NCBI GenBank assembly: GCA_030614785.1
Contig: JAUWTJ010000029.1
Coordinates: forward strand, 1-45,535
Length of the DNA: 45,535 bases
Direction of reading: 5' to 3'
Source of the DNA: Alphaproteobacteria bacterium
GTDB taxonomy: Bacteria; Pseudomonadota; Alphaproteobacteria; M2410
Shown here: positions 33,737 through 41,132 of the stretch, piece after piece
Layout of the letters: every line of letters starts with the position of its first letter
How positions within the stretch are numbered: position 1 is the first letter of the stretch
The notes under the pieces: model-generated
Databases searched by the model: none
What the model was told of the DNA's origin: nothing
What the model saw: the letters and a program-made list of their open reading frames with translations, nothing else
Translations under genes and position numbers: made by a program

Positions 33737-34353
33737 TGGGATTTTACGAGCAGCGTATTCTGCCCAAACTGATCAACAGCGCCTGTGCCGCGCCGCCGAT
33801 CCTGCAGCAGCGCCAGAAGGTTGTGCCTCAGGCCCATGGCCGCATTCTTGAAATCGGTATGGGATCAGGTCTCAATCTGCCATTCTATGACCCGGAAAAG
33901 GTCGAGATGGTTTTCGGGCTTGAGCCCTCCGAAGGGATGCGCAAGCTTGCCGCACCGGCAGCCGAGGCGGCGCCTTTCGAAGTCAGGTTTCTTGATCTGC
34001 CGAGCGAGGAAATTCCCCTTGAAGATAATTCCATCGACTCGATTGTTTTGACCTACACGCTGTGCACCATCCCCGATGGCCCCAGGGCGCTTGAGCAGAT
34101 GCGGCGGGTTCTCAAGCCAGGCGGCATATTGCTCTTTTCCGAGCACGGCAAGGCTCCGGATGCGTCGGTTGAAAAATGGCAGAACCGGGTTAACCCGATC
34201 TGGAAGCGCATTGGCGGTGGTTGTCATATCAATCGGCCCATTGGCACCATGATCGAAAGCGCCGGCTTCAAAATGGACGATCTTTTCACCCTCTACCTGC
34301 CAGATACGCCGCGGATTTTTGGCTTTAACTATTGGGGCCAGGCCAGTATATAA
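33736..34353 (+). CDS. Class I SAM-dependent methyltransferase
   Basis: A 205-residue methyltransferase with RILEIGMGSGLNLPFY near residues 36-51, GLEPSEGMRKLA near 64, DSIVLTYTLCTIPD near 100 and the post-motif LKPGGILLFSEHG. It resembles the PmtA/METTL7-like group that acts on small lipophilic or thiol substrates, but the acceptor is not known. Its start overlaps the stop of the ferredoxin-NADP reductase gene, so it is expressed with that enzyme. No membrane segment is seen. Confidence 0.85.
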   Translation: MGFYEQRILPKLINSACAAPPILQQRQKVVPQAHGRILEIGMGSGLNLPFYDPEKVEMVFGLEPSEGMRKLAAPAAEAAPFEVRFLDLPSEEIPLEDNSIDSIVLTYTLCTIPDGPRALEQMRRVLKPGGILLFSEHGKAPDASVEKWQNRVNPIWKRIGGGCHINRPIGTMIESAGFKMDDLFTLYLPDTPRIFGFNYWGQASI

Positions 34354-34480
34354 GTCAGTATATGAGCCGTTTCTTTGCCATAATCGGCCTTTGGCCTTGC
34401 CATCGGGCGCTCTGGCGCGATATGACGCGAGCTAACTGACACGACGGGGTCCATGAGCCCCGCAAAAAGGAGCAAAATCC

Positions 34481-34696
34481 TTGGATAACGACGAGATCTT
34501 GAGAGTTCAGAAATATCTTCGCGGTAAGTTCAGGCTCGATACAATCACTTTGCACCGGCGCGCCAACAAGGATGACTCGGTCGAGATGATGATCGGCGAC
34601 GAGTTTATCGGGGTTATCTACAAGGATGACGAGGACGGCGAGGTCTCCTACGATTTTAATATGGCAATTCTTGATTTTGATTTGCCGAAAGATTGA
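34481..34696 (+). CDS. DUF3126 family protein (TTG start)
   Basis: A 71-residue acidic protein matching the alphaproteobacterial DUF3126 family: ILRVQKYLRGKF near the start, VEMMIGDEFIGVIYKDDEDGEVSY in the middle and NMAILDFDL at the end. Function is unknown. The start is TTG, supported by AAAGGAG eight bases upstream and by the absence of any suitable ATG before residue 36, so it is a good case of a TTG-initiated gene. It lies alone between the methyltransferase and a large membrane-protein gene on the same strand. Confidence 0.88.
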   Translation: MDNDEILRVQKYLRGKFRLDTITLHRRANKDDSVEMMIGDEFIGVIYKDDEDGEVSYDFNMAILDFDLPKD

Positions 34697-34782
34697 ACAA
34701 CGTGAGATTTGAATAAAGCCTCTTCCTCTCCCGCTTTCCGACCGTCGCCAAATGGGGTCGCATAGTTGAGCAGGAGAAGATC

Positions 34783-36036
34783 ATGGGCAGTTTTTCAGAG
34801 CATATTGAACAATATCGCATTGGCTTTCTGGGCCTTTCCTTTCTCATTTTAAGTTCGATTTTTCTGATCGGAGGACCGATGGGTGTTTCCTCAGGCACCT
34901 GGGGCATCATATTTGTCAGTCTTTTTGCGCCTTTTCTCCTGCTGGTCGCGCTGTTCCAGTCCTTCTTGCGGGCCGCCGCACCCACGCTCGGCGTTGTGGC
35001 CAGTCTTGCTCTTGTCCATGCGGTTTCCTCAATCGCGGGGTTTTCGCATCAAAGCGTCGAGGCGCTGTTTTTCCTGACCCTGATTACGACCGGCGGCATT
35101 GCGGTGCGTGCCAGTGTTGCCATCATGACCAATGTCACAAAGCTTGGCCGGAGTGACCCGGATGAACTGCCTCTGAAGGAAATCGCGCGCTACGGCTTTG
35201 CTGCATTTCTCGCCGGTGTCGTTGTGCTTGGCGATGTCTTTAATCTGACAGATCGTCCGATGGCGGAAGTTGTCTCCTTTGTCCTTGTCGCCATGGCCGC
35301 GCCGCTCTTTGGCTTTGGCCTGTTTTTCTTCCTTGTAATGGACAAGGCTCCGGCCACCGAAGAGACTGTCGCCCATCACAATCGATGGCTGCGGCGCGCC
35401 GAGGCCTTTGAATCAGTTGGCAATGCCGCACGCACCGAGCGCGAGGGGCTGGGTCTCTTGTTGTTCATGGTGCCGCTGCTCGGGCTTGTCATCGTGGTCT
35501 ACACCGGCACCGATGCTTTCCAGGGCAGGGCTGCAGATATGTTGCTCCTCATCGGCGGTCTCACCGGGGTTGCGCTGTTTGCCGGAAAATCCCTGAGATC
35601 CGCGCTCGTCATGGGTCTTGCGATTTCGGTCTTTGTCGGCGTCCTCGGGTTTGCCATCTCGACCTGGGGTCTGCCACAGCGCGGCGGGCTGGACGTCTAC
35701 GCCGCTCTGAGCGCTGCCACCGCCATTATGCTGCCGCCCTCAATCTATCTCTACAAGCTGTGCGAGTCTCATCTCCTGAGGGGCGATACCATGCGTACCG
35801 TGTTGGCAAACTCCGCCGTGCGCGGCGTTGCCATATTCATGTTCTCATCGGCGCTCTTTATCATGGGCGCGCTGCCGTGGATGATGCTGGGCGGCCGGGC
35901 CGTCGGTCTGTTCGCCTTCCTGTTCGCGGCTTTCCTCGCTCTGGGCGCACTCTTCGTGCCGCTCCTGTGCCTGTCGCTGTTCTCGGTCGTCGAAATGCTG
36001 TTCCCGAGGCGCGCGCTGATCAAACGCACGATTTGA
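34783..36036 (+). CDS. Unrecognised polytopic membrane protein
   Basis: A 417-residue inner-membrane protein with about ten hydrophobic segments, in two clusters separated by a charged stretch near residues 187-225 (HHNRWLRRAEAFESVGNAARTEREG). An SVAIMTNVTKLGRSDPDELPLKEIARYG loop lies near 110-140, and the protein ends in a basic MLFPRRALIKRTI tail. No transporter signature or catalytic motif is recognised. The ATG is preceded by AGCAGGAGA. Its role is unknown and its neighbours do not help. A repeat-rich gap follows. Confidence 0.75.
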   Translation: MGSFSEHIEQYRIGFLGLSFLILSSIFLIGGPMGVSSGTWGIIFVSLFAPFLLLVALFQSFLRAAAPTLGVVASLALVHAVSSIAGFSHQSVEALFFLTLITTGGIAVRASVAIMTNVTKLGRSDPDELPLKEIARYGFAAFLAGVVVLGDVFNLTDRPMAEVVSFVLVAMAAPLFGFGLFFFLVMDKAPATEETVAHHNRWLRRAEAFESVGNAARTEREGLGLLLFMVPLLGLVIVVYTGTDAFQGRAADMLLLIGGLTGVALFAGKSLRSALVMGLAISVFVGVLGFAISTWGLPQRGGLDVYAALSAATAIMLPPSIYLYKLCESHLLRGDTMRTVLANSAVRGVAIFMFSSALFIMGALPWMMLGGRAVGLFAFLFAAFLALGALFVPLLCLSLFSVVEMLFPRRALIKRTI

Positions 36037-36062
36037 GGTCCTGTCACCTCATTCAATTTATC

Positions 36063-36112
36063 TCCTCATCCTGAGGGATTGCGAAGCAATCGTCTCGAAG
36101 GATAGATGGCCC
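36063..36112. repeat. Intergenic palindromic repeat, CCTCATCCTGAGG type
   Basis: A short unit beginning CCTCATCCTGAGG, with GATTGC-GAA-GCAATC as an inner perfect hairpin (36078-36092), then a CTCGAAGGAT tail. Units with this build are dispersed between genes in many Hyphomicrobiales. It lies 27 bases after the stop of the membrane-protein gene and may also help end its transcript. Confidence 0.6.
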
Positions 36113-36155
36113 GTCGCACTTCCCCCCGGGAATTTTTCAAGCATCAACTTCTTGC

Positions 36156-36278
36156 TGTCATCCTCGGCTCATTCGCAGAATGAGGCCGGGGATCTTCTGT
36201 CAGCATGGCACCTGTTGAGAGAAGATCCCCGATTCCGCCCCCCCAAAATTTTTTGGTGGGCGGCTCGAGGACGACAAG
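36156..36278. repeat. Intergenic inverted-repeat element with nested long hairpins
   Basis: The ends TGTCATCCTCG and CGAGGACGACA are inverted. Inside, CGGGGATCTTCT (36187-36198) and AGAAGATCCCCG (36220-36231) are perfect 12-base arms around 21 bases, and next to them CCGCCC...GGGCGG closes an A/T-centred hairpin (about 36235-36263). The element fills the gap before the enoyl-CoA hydratase gene. It is a third family beside those at 152-360 and 40905-41034; no transposase is present. Confidence 0.7.
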
Positions 36279-36322
36279 TTGTGCTAGGCTCCCCTTGAAT
36301 CACTTCTCAAGGGAACCGCATC

Positions 36323-37213
36323 ATGACATCCGACACCTTCAAGACGCTCACCTATGAAACCGATGGCCGCATCGCCACCATCACCCTGAACCGGCCCGAA
36401 CGCATGAACGCCATTTGCGCCGGCATGCCCAGGGAAATTGCCGCTGCGGTGGAGCGTGCCAATGACGATGACGCCGTCCATGTCATCGTCCTCGCAGGTG
36501 CCGGCAAGGGCTTTTGCGCCGGTTATGATCTGAAAGACTTTGCCGAGGTAAAATCAAAGGGGCGAAGCCGGGGTGCCGCCTCCAGCACGGAAGACATGCC
36601 GTGGGACCCGATGGTTGATTTCAACATGATGTTCCGCAACACCGAGGATTTCATGAGCCTGTGGCGCTCGTACAAGCCGACCATCGCCCGTGTCCATGGC
36701 CCCGCCGTTGCCGGTGGCAGCGACATCGCGCTGTGCTGCGATATGGTGGTCATGGCCGAGGAGGCCAGCATCGGTTATCCACCGGCGCGCGTCTGGGGCT
36801 GTCCGACCACGGGCATGTGGGTCTATCGTCTGGGTGCGGAGAAAGCCAAGCGCATGCTGCTGACCGGCGATCTCGTCTCGGGCCGCGAGGCCGCCGACAT
36901 GGGCCTCGTCTATGAAGCGGTGCCACTGGCCGAGCTCGACGCCCGCATTGATCATTGGGTCGGCCGCATGCAGGGCGTACCGCGCAACCAGCTGATGATG
37001 CAAAAGATGATGGTCAATCAGGCCATCGAGAACATGGGCATGCTCAACACCCAAAGGTTCGCCACCCTCTTCGACGGTATAACCCGCCACTCACCCGAAG
37101 GCATGTGGTTCAAGCAACGCGCCGAGGAGGCTGGGTTCAAACAGGCAGTCAAGGAGCGGGACGGGGGCGATCCGATTGCCGAAGGGGTGTCGAAACGGAC
37201 GTATCGATTTTGA
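36323..37213 (+). CDS. Enoyl-CoA hydratase/isomerase (crotonase) family protein with a replaced 3' end
   Basis: A 296-residue crotonase-fold enzyme. The CoA/oxyanion segments are GAGKGFCAGYDL near residues 58-69 and HGPAVAGGSDIALCCDM near 128-144; GYPPARVWGCPTTGMW near 150-165 forms the active-site rim, and a Glu/Asp pair in that region would be expected to act on the enoyl-CoA. Members hydrate or isomerise enoyl-CoA in beta-oxidation or act on aryl-CoA; the substrate is unknown. The last 37 codons plus stop (37100-37213) recur at 37882-37995 with silent differences only. The attached copy uses more A/T-ending codons than the body, suggesting that it is the incoming one. The start follows AAGGGAACC. 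Confidence 0.9.
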   Translation: MTSDTFKTLTYETDGRIATITLNRPERMNAICAGMPREIAAAVERANDDDAVHVIVLAGAGKGFCAGYDLKDFAEVKSKGRSRGAASSTEDMPWDPMVDFNMMFRNTEDFMSLWRSYKPTIARVHGPAVAGGSDIALCCDMVVMAEEASIGYPPARVWGCPTTGMWVYRLGAEKAKRMLLTGDLVSGREAADMGLVYEAVPLAELDARIDHWVGRMQGVPRNQLMMQKMMVNQAIENMGMLNTQRFATLFDGITRHSPEGMWFKQRAEEAGFKQAVKERDGGDPIAEGVSKRTYRF

Positions 37214-37311
37214 AGAAAGATGGAGACAGATTGGGAGATTGGAATCCATTCGTATTTTTGCATGGAATGTGATAAGTAGTAAATCTTGATTGCATTGCAA
37301 CTGGAAATTTG

Positions 37312-37881
37312 ATGCGGCAGGCATTTAGACTGACATTTGCCAGCGTTTGGTCCTGGGCTGGCATTTTGGCCGGGTCAATTGCTCTTGCAAATCTCATGTC
37401 GATGTACATCGATGTAGGGATGGGGCCGGTTTTCGAGCGGGTACTGAGCACTTATCGGTCAATTGTGTATCCGGTCTACGCTTCAATATTTTCGGTATAT
37501 AATTGGTCTCCGCCCGACTGGACCAAGGACCTGGTTACAATGCATTTGGTAGGCGCTGCATCCTACTATCGATTCACAACTCAATTTATCGTCACTGATT
37601 TTGATCGGTTCTTTGCGCGTCTGATCGATGGGTTGGTCAGGGTCACAGTCAGTTTCTATTGGGAAGCTATGCTGGTAAACAGCCTGATAGGATTGAGGAA
37701 ATCTGATGACACACGACGCAGACAGATCAAGCGGTTCTTCAAAGACCTCGATGAAGACACGCTGGATGTGGAAGTGGATAATAGCCGGGCGTTGGAGAAA
37801 GACCTCTTGTTTGGCCTTGCACGGCATCTTATTGCCGTCCCTTCAGCAGCCTTCTTATTCATACTTGTGTCAGCCGGTTAA
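37312..37881 (+). CDS. Orphan membrane-associated protein inside the duplicated-tail insertion
   Basis: A 189-residue protein with a hydrophobic N-terminal segment (about residues 10-30), aromatic-rich middle parts (PVYASIFSVYNWSPPDW and TVSFYWEAMLVNSL), a basic/acidic stretch DDTRRRQIKRFFKDLDEDTLDVE and a hydrophobic C-terminus (LIAVPSAAFLFILVSAG). No family is recognised. GGAAA precedes the ATG. The stop codon TAA is formed at the junction with the second copy of the hydratase tail, since its last two bases belong to the repeat. Base composition is visibly more A/T-rich than the hydratase gene upstream, consistent with acquisition. Confidence 0.7.
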   Translation: MRQAFRLTFASVWSWAGILAGSIALANLMSMYIDVGMGPVFERVLSTYRSIVYPVYASIFSVYNWSPPDWTKDLVTMHLVGAASYYRFTTQFIVTDFDRFFARLIDGLVRVTVSFYWEAMLVNSLIGLRKSDDTRRRQIKRFFKDLDEDTLDVEVDNSRALEKDLLFGLARHLIAVPSAAFLFILVSAG

Positions 37882-37995
37882 GGCATGTGGTTCAAACAGC
37901 GCGCCGAGGAAGCCGGGTTCAAACAGGCGGTGAAGGAGCGGGACGGGGGCGATCCGATTGCCGAAGGGGTTTCGAAGCGGACGTATCGGTTTTAG
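37882..37995 (+). pseudogene. Displaced 3' end of the enoyl-CoA hydratase gene
   Basis: These 114 bases encode, in frame, the same 37 residues and stop as the end of the hydratase gene (GMWFKQRAEEAG to SKRTYRF), with no start of their own in context. Against the attached copy at 37100-37213 I count nine differences in codons, all silent, and a different stop (TAG for TGA). The displaced copy has more G/C-ending codons and so resembles the hydratase body better. It is most simply the original end of the gene, pushed 782 bases downstream. Confidence 0.88.
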
Positions 37996-38019
37996 GGGCA
38001 ACAATCCAAAATATATTAT

Positions 38020-38107
38020 TGTCATACCCGGGCTCGACCCGGGTATCCAGAAGCGGAACATGCGGTGTTTGCCTCACCGGATTGCCGGATCAAGTCCGGC
38101 AATGACA
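38020..38107. repeat. Intergenic repeat with two perfect hairpins (GTCAT...ATGAC ends)
   Basis: ATACCCGGG-CTCGA-CCCGGGTAT (38024-38046) and ATTGCCGGA-TCAAG-TCCGGCAAT (38081-38103) are perfect nine-base stems with five-base loops, in an element bounded by GTCAT and ATGAC. It lies 25 bases after the displaced hydratase tail. Nothing else was recognised between here and the gene ending at 38264, other than a short hairpin ACTCC-TTGA-GGAGT near 38250. Confidence 0.75.
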
Positions 38108-38263
38108 GGGTGCCATGGACCAAGTTCCTAGACCGTCAGGAGCGAGTATCGAAAAGGGGGATGGGGGCGATGGTCGCGACAAACTACAGGCACTGAAGCG
38201 GTGTCCGTCATTATCTGTTTGGCCCTCCGAATATGGCGAAGGCCCTTCTGACTCCTTGAGGAG

Positions 38264-39046
38264 TTACTTGATATACTGAGTGACGAAATACTCAAATGAG
38301 TCGAGTGTTTGTTCCACTACTTCCGACATGTGTTGCAGCGTCGAGACGACAGGTTCGCTCTCAAAAATTGCTCCTTGTGGGAATGTAATTTCAACCGATG
38401 TGCTGAAGTTACCGTCCATAATGATTGGCTGATCGGATCGAATTATCTTCATGTATCCATCGGCGTTGCCGCCGATACTACTGTTTTGCATGACAGTGGT
38501 GCCAATTCGGGCATTGATGTTTTCGACAGTCACAACTGAAACCGTCGGAATGAAGTCATTGTGTTTGTTTTGATTGCAAAGGCTGGCTGCGGCCCATAGA
38601 GGGAGGTTCGTGTCTCTGCAAGGTTTAATCTCCTCGAGAATGAAATTGGCGGCTTCAGGGAAGGCCCTTTCGATAGGCGCGTAATAGTGAGAGCTTTTAA
38701 GGTCTTGCCATCTTTCCGAAAATGGGAAATGGACCCGTTTGGGCTGTCCGATAGCTTCGAGAGCCGTGTTGATCGAATAGTCGAGCGCCTCTCTGAGATT
38801 ATTGACCGCGTCTCCAATGACAACGCCAAAGTGATCTGCAATCGGTTCTTTAGATCTGTAGGATAAGCCGTAGCCATCTGGTCGTGCTAGCAGCGCGATA
38901 GAACGTGTGGGTCCATTGGTGATTTCGTACAGACTCTTTGACAAGGGCGAAGAGTCGCGAATGAGTGTGCTGATATGGCTGTTGGCCCTTTTGACTTTCA
39001 ATTTCGCTCGGCGGAATCTATTGCTTGCGGTCATAGCTTGGGCCAT
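38264..39046 (-). CDS. Unrecognised soluble protein of about 260 residues
   Basis: A 260-residue protein with a basic start (RFRRAKLKVKRANSH), then FGVVIGDAVNNLREALDYSINTALEAIGQPKRVHFPF near residues 75-110, LWAAASLCNQNKHNDFIP near 150-167, and a C-terminal beta-rich then helical part. The R-x-x-L-D-Y and N-K-H-x-D elements recall the AbiV/HEPN-like or 'NLR-D' helical proteins common in accessory regions, but I cannot name a family with confidence. No membrane segment. The ATG at 39046 has no clear ribosome-binding site, and an ATG four codons later is possible. A/T content is higher than in the recA-icd block. Confidence 0.7.
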   Translation of the reverse strand: MAQAMTASNRFRRAKLKVKRANSHISTLIRDSSPLSKSLYEITNGPTRSIALLARPDGYGLSYRSKEPIADHFGVVIGDAVNNLREALDYSINTALEAIGQPKRVHFPFSERWQDLKSSHYYAPIERAFPEAANFILEEIKPCRDTNLPLWAAASLCNQNKHNDFIPTVSVVTVENINARIGTTVMQNSSIGGNADGYMKIIRSDQPIIMDGNFSTSVEITFPQGAIFESEPVVSTLQHMSEVVEQTLDSFEYFVTQYIK

Positions 39047-39147
39047 ATCTGGAATTCAAATGTTGGTGAGCAAGACTTTTACTCCAACACCGCCTCGGGG
39101 GCTGAAGGGCAGAGGGAAGGAAAAGGCACGTGGTCAGCTGCGCTTCA

Positions 39148-39378
39148 TTATTTGAATCTGGTTCGGATCACTCTTGGGGTTGATGCATTCGAATTGGCCG
39201 CTTTCAAAACGATTGGAGAAAAGGTGTCGCGCTGTACGACTCGCTTGTTTCCAACCTTTTCGAAACAAACACACCAGACGGCATCTTCTTTCGTCATCGA
39301 CGTTTTCCCGACCTGTTCGATAGTCATTGTCGGGCCGCCCGATTTCAGTTTGACCAAGTCGCCGTCTGCAAAGTCCAT
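39148..39378 (-). CDS. DUF2158 (YodC-like) small protein
   Basis: A 76-residue protein of the DUF2158 pattern: DFADGDLVKLKSGGPTMTIEQVG at the start and WCVCFEKVGNKRVVQRDTFSP after it, a small beta-barrel of unknown function with two Cys. The start is taken at the ATG at 39378, preceded by GGAGAAGGA; an upstream TTG is open too. It lies in the A/T-richer block between the hydratase and recA, next to the 260-residue unknown protein on the same strand, with 101 bases between them. Such genes are often found in accessory DNA. Confidence 0.82.
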   Translation of the reverse strand: MDFADGDLVKLKSGGPTMTIEQVGKTSMTKEDAVWCVCFEKVGNKRVVQRDTFSPIVLKAANSNASTPRVIRTRFK

Positions 39379-39560
39379 TTCCTTCTCCAAGATTTAGATG
39401 TTCATGTTTTGTTGCTGTATATCAAAGGTGGTTGCAGTTTGCCAGTACTCTTTATGTCGATTTTGCAAGCTCAGACAACAAGGATTGGTCTGATCTCCAA
39501 TTTTGACATCGTAATCCTGATTCTCTCGGACCTCAACCTTATCTCGCTCCAATTATATGA

Positions 39561-39575
39561 GAACAAAATCGGAAT
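39561..39575. promoter_or_regulatory. Candidate LexA (SOS) box, distal to recA
   Basis: GAACAAAATCGGAAT differs at one base from the alphaproteobacterial LexA consensus GAAC-N7-GAAC. It lies 121 bases before the recA start and 68 bases before a second such site. The whole 39379-39695 gap is A/T-rich; one open frame in it does not look like protein. Confidence 0.45.
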
Positions 39576-39628
39576 TCACATCTATTTACCTTTCAAAATC
39601 AAACACTTAAAAAAACTCTTGCCAATGA

Positions 39629-39643
39629 GAACAAAGTGGGTAC
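39629..39643. promoter_or_regulatory. Candidate LexA (SOS) box, proximal to recA
   Basis: GAACAAAGTGGGTAC has one mismatch to GAAC-N7-GAAC, and its reverse strand ends in TTTGTTC as known SOS boxes of this class do. It lies 53 bases upstream of recA, the expected place for repression by LexA. Confidence 0.55.
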
Positions 39644-39695
39644 ATTCACATCAATTGCATGATAAACACCCCTGTGAAATAAGGAGACGGGCGAT

Positions 39696-40805
39696 ATGGC
39701 CGCGAAGAGTTTGAAACTGGTAGAGACGGGTAATATGGACAAGCAAAAGGCGCTTGAAGCGGCTTTGAGCCAGATTGACAGGGCTTTTGGCAAGGGCTCG
39801 GTGATGAAGCTCGGAGCCAAGGAAATCGAGCCGATCGAAGCTGTCTCCTCCGGTTCCCTCGGGCTTGATATTGCCCTCGGCATTGGCGGTCTGCCAAGGG
39901 GCCGCGTGGTCGAGGTCTATGGTCCTGAATCGTCGGGCAAAACCACCCTGACGCTCCATGTTGTGGCCGAGGCGCAAAAGCTCGGTGGCATTTGTGCCTT
40001 CATTGATGCTGAACATGCGCTTGACCCCAGCTACGCCAAGAAGCTTGGCGTCAATCTCGACGAGCTCTTGATCTCACAGCCCGATACCGGCGAGCAGGCG
40101 CTTGAAATTACCGACACTCTGGTGCGCTCCGGCGCCGTCGATCTCATTGTCATCGACTCGGTTGCCGCGCTCACTCCGCGCGCCGAGCTTGAAGGCGAGA
40201 TGGGCGACAGTCTGCCGGGGCTGCAGGCGCGCCTCATGAGCCAGGCGCTCAGGAAGCTGACCGGCTCGATCTCCAAATCCAAGACCATGGTGATCTTCAT
40301 CAACCAGATCCGCATGAAGATCGGCGTCATGTTTGGTTCCCCGGAGACCACATCAGGCGGCAACGCGCTCAAGTTCTATTCCTCCGTGCGTCTCGACATT
40401 CGCCGCATCGGTGCGATCAAGAACCGCGACGAGATTGTCGGCAATCAGACCCGCGTCAAGGTCGTCAAGAACAAGGTCGCACCGCCCTTCAAGGTGGTCG
40501 AGTTCGACATCATGTATGGCGAGGGCATTTCCAAGACCGGCGAGGTGCTGGATCTGGGTGTCATTGCCGGCGTCGTTGAAAAATCCGGCTCGTGGTATTC
40601 CTATGACAGTCAGCGCATCGGCCAGGGCCGTGAAAACGCCAAGGTCTTCCTCAGGGAAAACCCCGATATCATGGACGCCATTGAGCATGCGGTGCGCCAG
40701 AACGCGGGCCTCATCGCCGAAGACATGATGACCGGCGAGATTGCACCCAAGACTAAGGACGACGACGACCCTGACGGCCCCGACGGGGATGCTCTGGAAG
40801 CCTGA
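39696..40805 (+). CDS. recA: Recombinase A
   Basis: A 369-residue RecA with the Walker A motif GPESSGKTT near residues 76-84, Walker [11 protein letters not shown] near 150-159, the L1/L2 DNA-binding region [15 protein letters not shown] and [30 protein letters not shown], and an acidic C-terminal tail ([11 protein letters not shown]). It forms filaments on single-stranded DNA, exchanges strands and activates LexA self-cleavage. AAGGAGACGG precedes the ATG; a second ATG 14 codons in is closer to the usual RecA start but lacks such a site. Two candidate LexA boxes lie upstream and a strong terminator follows. Confidence 0.98.
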   Translation: MAAKSLKLVETGNMDKQKALEAALSQIDRAFGKGSVMKLGAKEIEPIEAVSSGSLGLDIALGIGGLPRGRVVEVYGPESSGKTTLTLHVVAEAQKLGGICAFIDAEHALDPSYAKKLGVNLDELLISQPDTGEQALEITDTLVRSGAVDLIVIDSVAALTPRAELEGEMGDSLPGLQARLMSQALRKLTGSISKSKTMVIFINQIRMKIGVMFGSPETTSGGNALKFYSSVRLDIRRIGAIKNRDEIVGNQTRVKVVKNKVAPPFKVVEFDIMYGEGISKTGEVLDLGVIAGVVEKSGSWYSYDSQRIGQGRENAKVFLRENPDIMDAIEHAVRQNAGLIAEDMMTGEIAPKTKDDDDPDGPDGDALEA

Positions 40806-40861
40806 GCCCTGCAAACTCTTCAGATATGACACCCGGCACGCCTCGATGCGAAACCGGCTGG

Positions 40862-40896
40862 AAAGCGGCACCTTTTGGAAGGGGGTGCCGCTTTTC
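40862..40896 (+). terminator. Rho-independent terminator after recA
   Basis: AAAGCGGCACC (40862-40872) and GGTGCCGCTTT (40884-40894) form a perfect 11-base stem around an 11-base loop, followed by TTCC. It lies 57 bases after the recA stop. Confidence 0.88.
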
Positions 40897-40904
40897 CTGT
40901 TTCT

Positions 40905-41034
40905 CAGTCCCTCTCCCTCCGGGAGAGGGTGCCCGGAGGGCGGGTGAGGGGCGATGTTGCACCGCTCCGAGAGCCTTGCAGACGCTGTCCCTCATCCGGC
41001 GCTGCGCGCCACCTTCTCCCGGAGGGAGAAGGAC
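40905..41034. repeat. Intergenic REP-pair element, copy A (before alaS)
   Basis: The element opens with a hairpin CCCTCTCCCTCCGGGAGAGGG and closes with CTTCTCCCGGAGGGAGAAGG; inside it are GGGTGAGGGG and CCCTCATCCGGCGC. The copy at 43788-43920 is the same element in reverse orientation, with well-kept ends and a diverged middle. It fills most of the 327-base gap between recA and alaS, which otherwise holds only the recA terminator and the alaS leader. Confidence 0.88.
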
Positions 41035-41132
41035 AAACCGCCCCTTTACCCCGCGTCCTCCCCCCTGTAAAACCACTCTCGAAACCGGCGCGGGACATAC
41101 GATTCGCGCCTTTGAACTGCGGGTAAGTAACA

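Noticed and set aside
37214-37995. Classic integrative element or insertion sequence
   Set aside because: The tail duplication suggests one, but no integrase, transposase or terminal inverted repeat was seen, so only the insertion is reported and not an element type.
37887-38105. Plus-strand 72-codon open frame after the orphan membrane protein
   Set aside because: It reads the displaced hydratase tail in a different frame; the true frame gives the hydratase C-terminus exactly.
39409-39714. Plus-strand 101-codon open frame before recA
   Set aside because: It covers both LexA-like sites and the recA ribosome-binding site and overlaps the recA start out of frame; the composition reflects A/T-rich non-coding DNA.
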